A stretch of 64,000 nucleotides of DNA, taken from contig OY754468.1 of the NCBI GenBank assembly GCA_963575645.1, positions 49,735,665 through 49,799,664 on the forward strand. The letters are read 5' to 3'. The notes under the pieces were generated by a model. That model did no database searches, was not told the origin of the DNA, and saw only the letters and a program-made list of their open reading frames with translations. This DNA is from Xanthostigma xanthostigma (Eukaryota > Arthropoda > Insecta > Raphidioptera > Raphidiidae). A program made the translations under genes and the position numbers. Positions 9,784-21,752 of the stretch are shown here, piece by piece. Every line of letters begins with the position of its first letter. Position 1 is the stretch's first letter.

Positions 9784-11504
9784 ATAGATATTCATAGCAC
9801 GTTGATGCCATTTTTATATTCCGCTTTAATGCACTAACTATCTATAAAATTTGTTCCTACATTTTGGCCCGTGTTCGATATTATATAGAGAAGAGTCTCC
9901 TTTTCCTTTATCCCTCCATGGTGGGAGCTTTGCGGGATCAAGTTATATGGCGGTACCTAGGTATAAGCAGGGATATCGCTTGAGAGTGTAAACGCTAACA
10001 CTTCCCGCTACACAATTTTGTCCCGCGCCGTTCAAGCCCCAATCCCATCCCCCCGTCCGTAGTTCGTAGGTGAAAGTCTTAATTCGGGGCAACTTATACA
10101 AGCAATTGAAATATAACTCATACCGCCGCGATAGTTTCTGGTTTGAATCCCGACTGTGACAGTGTTAAAAATTGTCTAATATTGCATACAATGAGCGTTT
10201 CTTAACAATTGCAGCAAATTGTGTAGTTAGCCTACTGTTAAAAAAATAACGTTTGTTTTTAAGGAAGTTGAGCCGTTTTACGAAGATAATGAAAAAAACC
10301 TGAACTGAAGTTTTTTTAATAGATTTTTTTATGACAAAATTTTCTGTAAAAAATTCAACATCATTAGGAGATTTATAAAGTTAAAAATTAAAAAAAACTT
10401 TTACATGTAGTCTTGTGGCAAATATGTTAACCTAGCATGCAAACGGTGCATTTTAATTTTTTGCAAATAACCAAATAATGTCAGCAGTTCCAAAAACTAT
10501 GTAAAGCATCGATGTCTTACGCATATTTTAATACTTTTTCCAATTTAATAAGGAGACTTTTAATCATTAAAAAAAATTATTAAACCTTAGCACTTTTCGA
10601 TTTTGGACTTTTATTTTTGACAATTTTAACAGTTTTAACTGAAATTTCAACTTTTTAATGATTAAATTTTAATTTTGATTACTTCTAATTTCTTTTTTAA
10701 TTATTTACTGCAAAAAATATGTAATATACAGATATTTACATAAATTTATTTTTTCTAACCTAACTTTGTACAAAAAATTCAAAAGTTAGTCCATTAAGTA
10801 AAATACTGAAATAATTAATTAATTAATATTAAAAAAAATATATTTATGCCTTTATGACAATAATTTATTACTATCATCGACTTATAAGCTTTAGTAAAAA
10901 TTTATTATGAAAAAGTTCCCATTTAGAATTAGACTTACTTTTGATTGGGACTGTAACGCATCAACCTCCTTAAATGAAAAAATTCTCTTCAATTAGATTT
11001 TTTATGTTCCGGTATTTTATATTATCCACGAAAAAGTGCGTGTTGCAATCATTAAAAGTTTTGTGTAAATCTTTGGTTGTTGGTGGAAAATTATATAAGT
11101 TCGTGAGCAAAGCAATTTACGACTTGTAAATTCACAATGTGTATTCTGTTACGACCTACATTAAAAAATATCGCCTTACGTTCTCTCGTTTTGATAACAG
11201 CTCAGCAGTGATAACGTGATCTTTGAAAGGCGCCAAATTCGAATTTGGGTTTCTATTACAGGAAATTCGGTTAATATCTTTTAAATAAGGTTAAAGACAG
11301 TTTGGTCACTGCCGGTTTGAATTGTAGACGCCCGACAACTGAGTTCGTTAAATTATTGAAATATGTGAAACGTGAAAAGCAAAATAATAATTATTAGTTT
11401 GTTTTTGTATTAATTTTTCTTTATTTTAGCAATTTTATTGCCAAAATGAAAAATGATTATTGAAGGGTATAATAGATTTAAATCTTAGATAGAACTCTTC
11501 AAAT
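9784..11504. other. AT-rich stretch with one short dispersed repeat
   Basis: No gene recognised. About 10596-10705 (GATTTTGGACTTTTATTTTT onward) matches 14434-14545, a short AT-rich dispersed repeat of unknown class. A GC-richer patch at 9935-10080 is unassigned. Confidence 0.5.
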
Positions 11505-11765
11505 AAATAAAATTATCGACCAATTTTTTTAGACTATATATTGACAAAAAATTATAAAATTATAATTCAATAGATGACGTTTTGTTCCGGATTTGGACCT
11601 TCTTCAAAAATAATCTTCAAAATATAAAAATGAATTAGTATCTACTTATTTTCTAATAGTAAGTAGTCATGGATATCGAAGTACCTAAAAAAAAGAAAAA
11701 ATTCACTAAAAACAGAACATTATTTCAATATAATATCATAATTTATATTACTTAAATTTTCCGTA
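11505..11765 (-). mobile_element. Penelope-like element terminal repeat, copy 2
   Basis: Directly follows, on the minus strand, the endonuclease fragment at 11960-11766. It shares TAAATAAAATTATCGACCAA and the motif region 11607-11577 (TTGAAGAAGGTCCAAATCC then GGAACAAAACGT) with the copies at 2150, 22866 and 60466. Position immediately downstream of the ORF end identifies the whole repeat family as the terminal repeat of a Penelope-like retroelement. Confidence 0.75.
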
Positions 11766-11960
11766 TGTAATGAGAATTTTAATAGATTTTATATGTAACA
11801 TTTCCGAAATACCTCTTTTAAAGAAATTTGTTTCATTATCTAAAATTTTTATACTATCCCAATTAATTTTGTTGTCGTGTTCGAATTTATGTTTAGTTAT
11901 AACATTCTGTTGTTCAGGAAGTAATTTATGGTTATTTAAAATGAAGGATTTAGGGATTTT
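11766..11960 (-). pseudogene. Penelope-like element endonuclease region, C-terminal fragment
   Basis: The minus strand can be read as an open frame of about 65 residues, including NHKLLPEQQNVITKHKFEHD, then NKINWDSIKILDNETNFFKR and GISEMLHIKS. The pattern (D/E)-H-x4-I-x-W-(D/E)-x-(I/V)-K-I-L-D-x-E-x-N-x3-K-R-x-I-S-E-M-x-H-I is typical of the C-terminal end of the GIY-YIG endonuclease domain in Penelope-like retroelements. No in-frame ATG or upstream reverse transcriptase is visible, so this is a 5'-truncated relic. It is followed by the family's terminal repeat. Inference: minus-strand insertion, now non-functional. Confidence 0.8.
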
Positions 11961-11965
11961 TTAAA

Positions 11966-13587
11966 GATTGCATGTTATTATGTCAGCAGACGTCTAATAA
12001 ATAGTTACTGACATTTTTTGCAAATTTCATATTTTTCAGCTGTCAGAACATTAAATTGAACTCACACAAAAATAAATGAATAATCTACGTAGAAAAAAAA
12101 CACTTTTTTCAAATATATTATGTGGCCACATAATCTAAGATCATTCTAAAATCAGATTTTCTGACAATACTTTTTGCAGACACCAAGAAAACGAACACGT
12201 TGCGTCGTCAGACCCAACTTTGCGTAGACACTACGCAAAATCCCAAAACGGGAATACTTTCGGGCTCTACCTTACTTAAGCATTTTTGGCAACAACCCCA
12301 CGATATTCTTGAATACAGATGTTGACATCCTGATGAGCCAATATCAAAATAAAATATAAACCCAAGAGAAAAGACAGCAAATATATATTTTTTTAATTTA
12401 ATACCAAAAAAATATTGTGATCGAACGCGTCCGCTGCGGATGTTTTATTGCTGTCGTAAACATAACCTTACAATATTTTGTATACATCGGGTAAACTACT
12501 GGTTCGCGACCGTTTTTCTGTAATCGGTCACTTATTTGTATAGCACAAGGTCGTGCGAAGAGAAAATTAATAGTGTTAACTTGGCGCGCTTGATTCTTTG
12601 TAATCACCAATCAAATATTTTAGTTTGCTTCTGGTGCCCGAGGCAAGTTTGAACTATATCTAGCTTTGTCATATACGTTGTTCGAAATATACTGCTGTAG
12701 TATGTCTAATGTTTAATTAATATTTAAAATTAATTTATAGTATATGAGACATTATATTTGAATAAGAAATATAATCATTTTTAAAGTCATGTGATTTTTT
12801 TTCAAACAGGAAAACACGGACAGAAATACTATTAACACGGTAGTGGGCTAATAACCATAATTATAAAAGTGGTCGAGTACTGGAGGTGAGTGGTCGGGAA
12901 GTGATACATTTACCCTATTTTTTTTAAAAATAACTCGCGTTATCAAAGTGTCATATTTTGAATATCAGATTTTGTTAAACGGCAACATCAGCTTACACAA
13001 AGCAATTCATGTATAACATTGCGATGTTATATTTAACATTCCTTAATTTCAGACTTTTCCTTTATTTTTTATTCCTCGAGAGCTCAATAAATAATATTTT
13101 ATGTAACTTACGAAAACGCACCAACATCTGCATGCTTAGATCCAAAAATGTTGACACGAAAAGTGCTTGAATTTCTTGATGGAACTTTGATGATTTTATC
13201 TTCCATAAAATATATTATAATAAATAAATAATAGAACTCTACAGGCTCTCTTGTTGGATTACCATTACAGAATGCATTGTCAAAAAATCTTATTTGACAA
13301 TGACTCTATAAAGATCATGCTGTAAAAAGTATTCGATTCTGCTCAAAGAATAAACGATTTTTTTTGAAACTGTATAATATATTTAGCACAGTACTTTTGT
13401 GTACAAGTTCATTTTCAAAAAAAAACTTTTTCCAGGCATTTTGATAGAAATTTTTCTAGAAAAAAGCGATCTTTTTCTCTGTGGATCGGTAATTTGTTTT
13501 TTTGTCAGTACAATTTAATGAATCGAGTTTGACCAATGACAGATTGTTTCTGCAAAAAAATAAAACAAGAATATATAATCACAATCC
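11966..13587. other. Unassigned stretch
   Basis: A GC-richer patch at 12170-12610 holds a 70-codon minus-strand frame (12610-12398) that I do not recognise and cannot support as a gene. The rest is AT-rich. Confidence 0.45.
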
Positions 13588-13880
13588 ACTCTCTAAAACT
13601 GAAATAGTGAAAATGTCACTATTTGAAATAGTGACTTATGATTCACTTCCAGAATAGTGAATTCAGGTGACATTTAATGGTCACTTATATAATTACTGAA
13701 TTTTTATATTCTTTTATATAATTAGTGAATTTTTATATTCTTTTATAAAATTAGTGAATTTTTATATTCACTAATTCATATTGTGAGTATTAACTAATTC
13801 TGCGTGGTACGATTCTAGCATTGGCAAATGGTGAATATGCATTTATAATTAGTGAAAAATTACTGATTCATTTAGAGAGT
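13588..13880. mobile_element. Short inverted-repeat MITE (ACTCTCTAAA ends)
   Basis: The ends are ACTCTCTAAA (13588) and TTTAGAGAGT (13880), a perfect 10-bp inverted repeat. The interior repeats ATTAGTGAATTTTTATATTC about three times and many TAGTGA/TCACTA pairs, giving strong self-complementarity. Non-coding. No clear target duplication, so the superfamily is left open. Confidence 0.65.
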
Positions 13881-15201
13881 AAGACCATTGTCAAATCAGA
13901 TATCTTTAACAGCTCTGTGGACGTTGACATAACGAAACTCTACCGCTAATTTTTGAAACTAAGTATATGTTGAGAACAGTTGAATGTGAGGAAGCAGATG
14001 CAGTGATTTCATGAAAACTTATTCTAGTGCGAAGTGGTTCGCTACAAACGTGTATGGCTAGCCTTTCTGAAAGCTTCGACACAATACGGGCTACATAATA
14101 CAGAGCTTGTGTTGGGAGTACTTTAGTGCTTTACATTTTGTATATGTACCTACAAGCTGTAGGTTCGTGTCTGACATGAACAAAATACCGAGAACTGATT
14201 TTGTAAATATTGGCTATCGTTATATTATTTTTATTACTCATGCGGGAAAAGTGCTATCTTTACGCATACTGTTACGGTTGAAAAGTAGCTATTTTCATTT
14301 GCGTGCGGAAACTTTATTTGTCGCACTGAAATGATTGTTTGCCGCACGAAATTTCAGAGAAAAAAAACAAAATAATAACGGTGTTAATGTCAACGAAACA
14401 AACTGTCATTTGAAGCAGATTTGAGGTTAAAAATTTCGATTATGGACTTTTATTCTTGACAATTTTAACAATTTTAACTGAATTTTCAACTTTTTAATGA
14501 TTTAATTTTAATTTTTAGTACTTCTAATTTCTTTTTTTAAATCGTAATAAAATTTTAATTTTAATTTAATTTAATTCGTAATAAAAATAGTATGTGCAAC
14601 TCGTGCGGCATTGTCGCACTAGTTGCACAATATACTATTGCTGAACTTATCCGCTTCTTGGGTTTTGACTTATTTAAACCTTATTTTAACTGTTTACTTG
14701 AAATCAATCGACCTTACTTTTGATATATCGACTTAAATTTTAGCGTAAAATCGAACATTTATTAAGCCAAGTTCAAGACAAAATTTTACGTATTTCTGAG
14801 ATTTTTCTGAGCCACATTTTTCGAGGTATGAGTGAACAGCAATGGGGGCGTTATGGTACAATTATTTTTATTATAGAATTTTCCGATTAACACTTTAGGA
14901 ATAAATGGGGTGGAGCAAGTAATTTTCGAAGTTTTTAATTTTTTTCTTAAACAAAAAAGCCAAATAAAAAAATATTTTCTATGCTTCCATTAAACACCCT
15001 ACTCGATGGAGTTGAACATTTTTCATTTTTTCGTAACCTGTTTGCCTCCCCCATTTTTTCCCCAGTTGTCCAAATAATTTACTCCTAGCTAAACGACATG
15101 TTTTCTTTAACTGTGACAAATTTCAAGTCTCTAGCTTGGACAGGAGTGAGGCTATACAAATGTTTTTCAATTTCGGTATGAAACACTAAAAAAGAACGAT
15201 T
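13881..15201. other. Unassigned stretch with a short dispersed repeat
   Basis: 14434-14545 repeats the sequence at 10596-10705. A 75-codon frame at 14107 has no recognised motif. Otherwise AT-rich. Confidence 0.45.
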
Positions 15202-15216
15202 TTACACCCGGTATAT
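15202..15216. repeat. SINE target-site duplication, left
   Basis: TTACACCCGGTATAT; identical to 15580-15594 on the other side of the SINE. Confidence 0.9.
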
Positions 15217-15579
15217 AATAACAATAATATGTTTAACGTCTGTTTCTGGACTTTATGTCATAACAGACGCCATTCGCACCATTACTATTTTCCATCTATC
15301 CCACTTCCCGTTATTTTCTACATTTTTAAACTTCCACTTAATTAATAGCAATGGAGGAATGAAGGAGTTTTTGGACATTAGGATAAGGTAGACAAATTTT
15401 GAGCATAGGAGTTTGACAGTAAATCGGCCATGGCCTTGAATATGGCCGATACAGGAATTACCGTTTCTCGGCGAGAAACAGCAGGAAAAAGTCCTAGCCA
15501 AATCTGCCTCTGTCTGGATTCGAACCCAGTACCTCCCGAATGCGAGTCCAGTGCTCTACCACTATGCCACCCCGCACGG
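15217..15579 (-). mobile_element. tRNA-derived SINE, full length, minus strand
   Basis: Minus-strand insertion flanked by the 15-bp direct repeat TTACACCCGGTATAT (15202-15216 and 15580-15594), a clear target-site duplication. The tRNA-like head has an A box in GGCATAGTGGTAGAGCAC and a B box GGTTCGAATCC. The body includes CGCCGAGAAACGGTAATTCC-like and GGCCATGGCC motifs. The 3' tail reaches TTAAACATATTATTGTTATT. Further copies are at 24199-24612 (+) and, truncated, 43601-43775 (-). SINEs are transcribed by RNA polymerase III from the A/B boxes and moved by LINE machinery. Confidence 0.9.
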
Positions 15580-15594
15580 TTACACCCGGTATAT
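15580..15594. repeat. SINE target-site duplication, right
   Basis: TTACACCCGGTATAT; identical to 15202-15216. Confidence 0.9.
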
Positions 15595-15891
15595 TTATAT
15601 ATAATATAACTGAAATATATCTTCTAAAATATCACAGATTTCCTTCATTTTGTTATTCGTACTCTGACAATGCTTTTAGATGGATTTTCGCCGAAGTACA
15701 TTTCATTTCCAGTTTGACTTGTAAAATGGGGGAGCTTGGAGTACGCTTTTAAAACTTTGATAAAAAAAATACTAAACTTTAAATTTTTTATACTTAGTCT
15801 AGACTTTTAAAAATCAGTGATCTAATGTAGCAACTTTAAAATTAAAAATAATATAAATTTAAAAATTGGTATGTCTTCTTCGATTATAAAT

Positions 15892-16232
15892 TAGTGATGA
15901 GCAAAGTCGGTCTTGGGCTTGCTTTTTCGCAAGACTAAGACTGAATAAGCAAGGCCAAGACCGATACCAAGACTGTCTCAATCCTATGAATATTAATTGT
16001 AAATGATTTATAATTTATACCTACCTATAAAAAACCTTGATGTTGATAGTATTTTGAAATATTATTAAAAAGACGTAAAGTACCAGGTTAAATGAGCAGG
16101 ATCAGGACTGAATACGCAAAACCAAGATCGAGACTTAATAAGCTAGACCAAGACCAGAAGTATTTGAGCAAGAACAATCGAATAAGCAAGACCAAGACTA
16201 TCTCAGTCTTGCTCTTTCATTGCTCATCACTA
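15892..16232. mobile_element. hAT-type MITE with 8-bp TSD
   Basis: The inverted ends are TAGTGATGAGCAA and TTGCTCATCACTA. An exact 8-bp duplication TTATAAAT flanks the element (15884-15891 and 16233-16240), the hallmark of hAT transposons. The interior is a degenerate mixture of CAAGAC / GTCTTG words (for example CAAGACCAAGACT), also inverted between the two halves. There is no transposase, so this is non-autonomous. Confidence 0.88.
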
Positions 16233-16240
16233 TTATAAAT

Positions 16241-16974
16241 AAATTTTCACTTTTAAAAAAATACGTTCTTGAAAAAAATGTTTTCCTATCTTGGGAAAAA
16301 CGTTTATAAATATTGAACAAATGACCGCCCCTTTTCGCTTCTGTTTAAAAATAACTGAGTCAAATTAGGTTTAAAATCTGCCTATTTTACTTTCATTATT
16401 TAAATTTTAAACCATATTTTCTTCAAATTGGTTACCTTCATGCTCACTTTAATAATTATTTGATTTACCTACGACAAAAATATTTTTTGATCATATCTTT
16501 TTTTTTATTTTACTGCTTCATAAATTGGAATGATACCTATATCTTTTACTAATGTTCGTAAATAAATAACAATAGATTTTTTTATTTTATATAATAGTAC
16601 AGTTTTAGTTGCATATGTATTTTTATGAATCCATAAATCGTTTTCAAAAAACTGTAACTATTTTCGTCGTAAAAATAAACATTTGAAATGCCGCCAACTA
16701 AGACATATTGAAAGAACTGTTTTCACAGATCGATAAGGCTGCTCTGAAGTCGCGTTTGGCGAACCATTTGGCATCTTTTTATGTGTCAACTGTTCATTAT
16801 TTATTCAAAATGTTCTTAGTCTTAAAATATTAAAAAGAACTTTATTTGAAGATGACTCAAAATTTATTATAAATTGTACTAGCAATATTCGAACTTTTTG
16901 TCGTTAAATATTTTATATACTGTCACATTAAACTATCTGAAAAGTTCAAAATACGTTTAATATCTTTAAGGCTG
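16241..16974. other. AT-rich stretch without recognised gene
   Basis: No ORF of note and no repeat partner noticed. Confidence 0.55.
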
Positions 16975-18350
16975 GGCCTTTAAAAAGTTGCAAAAACGAA
17001 TTTTTTAATGTACTTTTGAAATTAAGAATGCTTACAGAAAAAACTAAAGCTATTCGATTTTCTGAAAACTATAAACGCAAATAACTTCTAAACCAAAAGA
17101 CGTACAGACGTTTGTTTGTGCTCATTGGATTCAGCGTGTTTTTTGCTACAAACATGATGAATTTGCAAAAATTTCGAAACATTTCGGTTTTCGTCAAAAA
17201 TCGCATATTTTTAAAGGGATATGCCTTGAAAAAATAGCAAAAATCGATTTTTTTTGTATACCTTTGAAATTGAGAATGCTTACAGAAAAAATTACACTGA
17301 ATTTAATGAGCGTAAGCAACAGTCTGTATCTCTTTTAGTTTGGAAACTACGGCCATTTGAAGATTTTATATGATTTTTAAAAAAATTATAAACGCAAATA
17401 ACGTCTAAACCCAAAGACGTACAGACGTTTGTTTGTGCTCATTGGATTCAGCGTGTTTTTTTTTCTATAAGCATGTTCATTTTGCAAAAGTTCCGAAAGA
17501 TTTCGGTTTTCGTCAAAAATCGCATTTTTTTAAAGGGGTATGTCTTGAAAAAATTGCAAAAATCGAATTTTTTTATATACCTACTTTTGAAATTGAGAAT
17601 GCTTACAGAAAAAATTACGCTGAAATCAATGAGCGTAAGCAAACGTCTGTATCTCTTTTAGTTTGGAAACTACGGCCATTCGAAGATTTTATATGATTTT
17701 CTAAAAAATTATAAACGCAAATAACTTCTAAACCAAAAGACATACAGACGTTTGTTTGTGCTCATTGGATTCAGCGTGTTTTTAACCGACTTCAACAAAA
17801 AGAAGGAGGTTCTATGTTCGTCTGTATATATATTTTTTTTTATGTTTATTCGCCGATTTCTCCGTCAATTATGGATCGATTTTCAAATTTTTTTTTTATT
17901 CGAAAGAGTGCACCTCAGAGGTGTTCCCATCGAAACCAAGTCAGGATCTAATGGTGGAATCCGGAGAAATCGAGGGAAACTCTCAAATATCAAAGGCACG
18001 CATAATGTTTTTTATGTATGTTCACCGATTTTTAGTGTTAGATTAACACTAAAAAGAGAAAAATAAAATATTTTTAACAAAAAAATTGAACCGACTTCAC
18101 ACTAAAAAGTAAAAAATAATTGCGTATTGAAATGTTTTGGAGTCGGTGTAGTTCTCGGAATAGATTTCATTTTGGCTGACACCGACTCCAAAACATTTCA
18201 ATACGCAATTATTTTTTACTTTTTAGTGTGAAGTCGGTTCAATTTTTTTGTTAAAAATATTTTATTTTCTCTAAGCATGTTCGTTTTGCAAAAGTTTCGA
18301 CAGATTTCGGTTTTCGTCAAAAAAGGCATTTTTTTAAACGGATAGGTCCA
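16975..18350. repeat. ~320-bp tandem array, interrupted by an insertion
   Basis: The landmark ACAGACGTTTGTTTGTGCTC recurs with starts about 317 and 323 bases apart (near 17100, 17417 and 17740). Each unit also contains TTTCGGTTTTCGTCAAAAA and TGAGAATGCTTACAGAAAAA. A partial unit opens the array near 16975. The third unit is split at 17781 by a palindromic element and resumes at 18269 with CTCTAAGCATGTTCGTTTTG. Overlapping short ORFs at 17433-17696 arise from the repeat and are not proteins. Confidence 0.85.
17781..18268. mobile_element. Palindromic (foldback) element, AACCGACTTC family, copy 1
   Basis: Inserted in a T-run of the third array unit, so both boundaries are defined by comparison with unit 2. 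The left end is TTTAACCGACTTCAACAAAA followed by GAAGGAGGTTCTATG. The right portion is a near-perfect hairpin (about 18059-18270) with arms containing GAACCGACTTCACACTAAAA and its inverse around a ~26-base loop. Related elements with the same layout are at 34884-36011 and 62958-63757. The 104-codon frame at 17752 spans array and element and is not a gene. Confidence 0.8.
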
Positions 18351-18899
18351 CATTTATCTATGTGTTGGAATGGTAAAAAAGCACTACAGAAATAAATGTA
18401 GCGTTGAAATTACATTCTATTCGGTTAATTGTCGAGCATCTATAATTTATAATTAGGACAAAATGTATATCAAATTTATAATTGTATTTCGACCTTCTAT
18501 ATAATTTATAAGAATGGGAAAAAAAATAGGTCAGATTATAGATAGTTTGTTTACATTGGTTTCGTCTGCGTTCGTGTGTACATCATTGTTTATGGATGGC
18601 TTCTGCGGAAGGCACATTAATTTCAATTCGCAGTGGACGGATATCCTAACAAGGATAAACATGGCAAAAAGCTTGTATTCTTTTTTTCAGTGCCTTAAAA
18701 AAACGTTAAGTAAGCCTGCTTCACATAAAATGGGAATCACAAAAAAAAACATTTTTTTTATTTACATGTGTAATAATCGAGAGGGTGGAAAAAATGGAAT
18801 TTTAAATTTCAAAAGACAAAAGTAATCCTTTAAAAATATCATCAATTATCACTGAAAAATTGATGAAAAATGAATAAGGAATTATTTCCCGAAATCTGC
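18351..18899. other. Unassigned stretch with a 103-codon frame
   Basis: An ATG-initiated frame at 18514-18825 (103 codons) has no recognised domain and is rich in A-run lysines towards its end. I cannot support it as a gene. There is no repeat partner in the window. Confidence 0.4.
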
Positions 18900-19452
18900 T
18901 ATAGGCTGTGTGCATGAAGGCAACTAGCGCCGCTAGTGGACAATAGGGAATTATTGAACTCGCTTTTTATGGAAATCGCGACATGTTTCTATGGTGATAA
19001 GTCAAAAACTTTAACTGGCCAAGATGTGTCAAAAAAATTTAATGAGGACATTTATATATACAATAAAATTCAGATTTGTAAACCATTATATAAATAGCAT
19101 AACATAAAAGGTACGTGACAATTATTTATTTATCAACTATGACGTACAATATATAAATAATTAATTTGTTTACATTGACAGCGTAACCTCAAATTAGGGC
19201 GCCAATAATCTTTAATTTACTTAAATCGCCATCAGCGCAACAGCCCGGAATACAATAAGCACTTCCAGATCGCTTAGTTTTGCTCATGTTTTCTCTGTAA
19301 TTAAAAAACTTCATGAAATTATAACTATTTTTACTTTTAATAAACATTTGCTCACTGACATACGGAAAATTCGAGGTTGAAGTTTCCCCTAGTGCTCACC
19401 ACAAACGCCCGCATCGAAAAATTTGCAACTCCGCCTTCTTGCACATAGCCCA
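18900..19452. mobile_element. Candidate inverted-repeat MITE
   Basis: The left end ATAGGCTGTGTGCATGAAGG is imperfectly mirrored by the right end CGCCTTCTTGCACATAGCCC near 19433-19452. The interior is non-coding. There is no second copy and no clear target duplication, so support rests on the ends alone. Confidence 0.5.
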
Positions 19453-19796
19453 TACAATTTATTTGGAACATCCATTTAAAATTTTATGTGTTTGTTAAGT
19501 TTAAAGTGAGAAGAATGTAAGGCCATCGATTTAACAGTTTACTAAATAACAATGTTTTTTGTTATTATACATATACAGCAGAACATGGCAAAACAGTGGA
19601 AATTATTGCCCAGTTGTGAAACACAATCGCCTTACAAGTTTCGGTTAAACATAAAACGCAGAATTTCCGCAGACGCATGAAGTCAATTTGCGGGAGTAGG
19701 AAAGCAGTTCATAACACCGTTGTATCGTCTAGAACTATCACATGTCTAAATTGACTGGACTTTGCATTTGAATCTAGCTTAAAAATAAAATACATA
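19453..19796. other. Unassigned stretch
   Basis: Nothing recognised. Confidence 0.5.
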
Positions 19797-20189
19797 GTTT
19801 TTGAAGTGAAAACTTCTTTAGCGGCGTTGTACACTTTTTTTTTGTAATGGGTAAAAATGTTAAACTCGCGTCAGGAAAAGTAAGAACTGGGTGAGACTCT
19901 CTAAGTGATAGTAATTGCCAGATACTTTTTATACAACGTTAGACATCTAGCGTTGAAATATCGTACATAAAAATGCAATCTATGATACAAACCATTTTAT
20001 TTTTTATACAACGCTAGACATCTAGCGTTGAAATATTGTACATAAAAATGCAATCTATGATACAAACCATTTTATTTACAAGTGTTGTCAATAAATAAAC
20101 AATGCTTCTAAATGCAAAAAATTAAGACGTTAATATTCAAGTGTTCACTTCTGCCGGCGCTCTCGGAGTGCAACCCGTCTTTTTTTTAA
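19797..20189. mobile_element. GAAGTGAAAACTT inverted-end element, copy 1
   Basis: Shares its left end (TTTTTGAAGTGAAAACTTCT, then TTAGCGGCGTTGTACAC) and right end (GACGTTAATATTCAAG, then CGGAGTGCAACCCGTC) with 55254-56150. GAAGTGAAAACTT at the left is mirrored by a right-hand copy that carries one change (AAGTGTTCACTTC). The middle differs from the second copy: instead of the 94-108-bp array it holds an ~84-bp tandem duplication (ATCTAGCGTTGAAATAT... near 19928 and 20012). Non-coding; class unknown. Confidence 0.7.
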
Positions 20190-21752
20190 TATACCACGTT
20201 ATAGAAAAAGTATAAAATAATTTTTTCAACTTGTAAAATTTGAAGCGAAAAATTTGGGGCGCATTATTCGTTTTATGTCATTAACAGATTTCTTCATTGA
20301 AAGCTACTCTCTACACTTCTTTAAAAAATCACTTGAAAAACATTTATTATCTAGTGAAAAAAATTGAGACGAAAAAAACGCGTCTGAACTGTGACTGCAC
20401 AAAGAAAATTATGACATAATCTGACGTGAGATGGCGCAGGACTGTTTCTTTCTTACTTTTTCTGAATTGTGGCTCTCCATGTGTACAAAGAAATGTACTA
20501 CTTAGTGATCTTGAGAGCGAAACATGAGATATAATCATAATATAAAACACGAAAACTTGGCACCTTTTTAGATCTCAATTTTTTTTGTATTGAGGTATGG
20601 CCCCACGTTTTTCGTTTCAAATCCTACAAGTTAAAAATCTATCTGTAACGAAATTATTTTATACTTTCTGTTTGATTTAATATTATTGTTTATATGAAGT
20701 TCTATACCGTACCTACCCTATTGTTCATCGAAGGGGTTTAGAAGAATGTGAAATATTGGTATTAATAAAAAGACGGCTGTGGTATCGATGTATTCGTTTG
20801 TTTTTTGTGTTTGTGTACATGCCGATAGGGCGATATCGTATATCGACTTTACTTTTATAATATTATAAAATACGTACATACAGAACATATTTTCTTGTTT
20901 AGAGTTTAAATTGTAAAATTTCAGACAATAGAGCCCATTTGAATGAAAGATATTCTTTTATATCACATTTATGAAATCGTCATTATTTTATATTTTCACG
21001 CAACAACCCATTGACATGAAAAGCATATCTATTTTTAAGAGTACGAAAAAATGAGTGTTATAATTTTTTTTCACCTAAAACTGCTTTTTTTTCTCCGAAT
21101 CTACTAGATGCAAAAAGTTTAAATTTGGTACATACAATATAGAGTTACATAACATTGCGGACGTATAGTGTAAATAAGCGATTTCCGATTTTTGGAGTTA
21201 CTTTTGGGGGGCATATTAGAAAACAAAAAAAAATCGTCCAACAAATAAATACACATATATTTTTTTCTTGATACCTCGATTGAAAGTGCCTACTTTCGGC
21301 ATCAATCGTAAGGCAGAAAGTCTAACATTTACTCCTTGGTGAGATTACACGCCCAAATGCGGAAAGTTCGTACGTTCGGGCGGTCGTGAAGCAAAAACAA
21401 CCAATCAACTGTTGTTTAGATGTAGTTTCCATAGCAACCCTATTACATTTTAGCTAATAGTCGCGAACAGATGTCATTCGTGTTTTTATATATAATCTCA
21501 AAGCTTCTTGCTTGGAATTTATCTGTGTTTTTATGTAATTAATACGTAATTAATTAATAAATATATTTAAAAAGCGTGCTTACGACCGAGGTATGAAAAA
21601 AAATAGTGTACACCACACCCTGCATACCCAGCGCTTCATGATGCCCTTGACTTTGACTCAGGCATCATGGCGCGCAGGGCAAGAATATCACATTTTCGGC
21701 CCTTGTGGTTGTAATATACTATTTTTACAATTTTGAAAAGTACAGTATTTGA
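20190..21752. other. AT-rich stretch without recognised gene
   Basis: Short frames only. Nothing recognised in 1.5 kb apart from simple T and A runs. Confidence 0.5.

Noticed and set aside
18514-18825. 103-codon ORF beginning MGKKIGQIIDSLFTLVSS
   Set aside because: No recognised family, no neighbouring exon signals and A-run lysines at the end; no support beyond being open.
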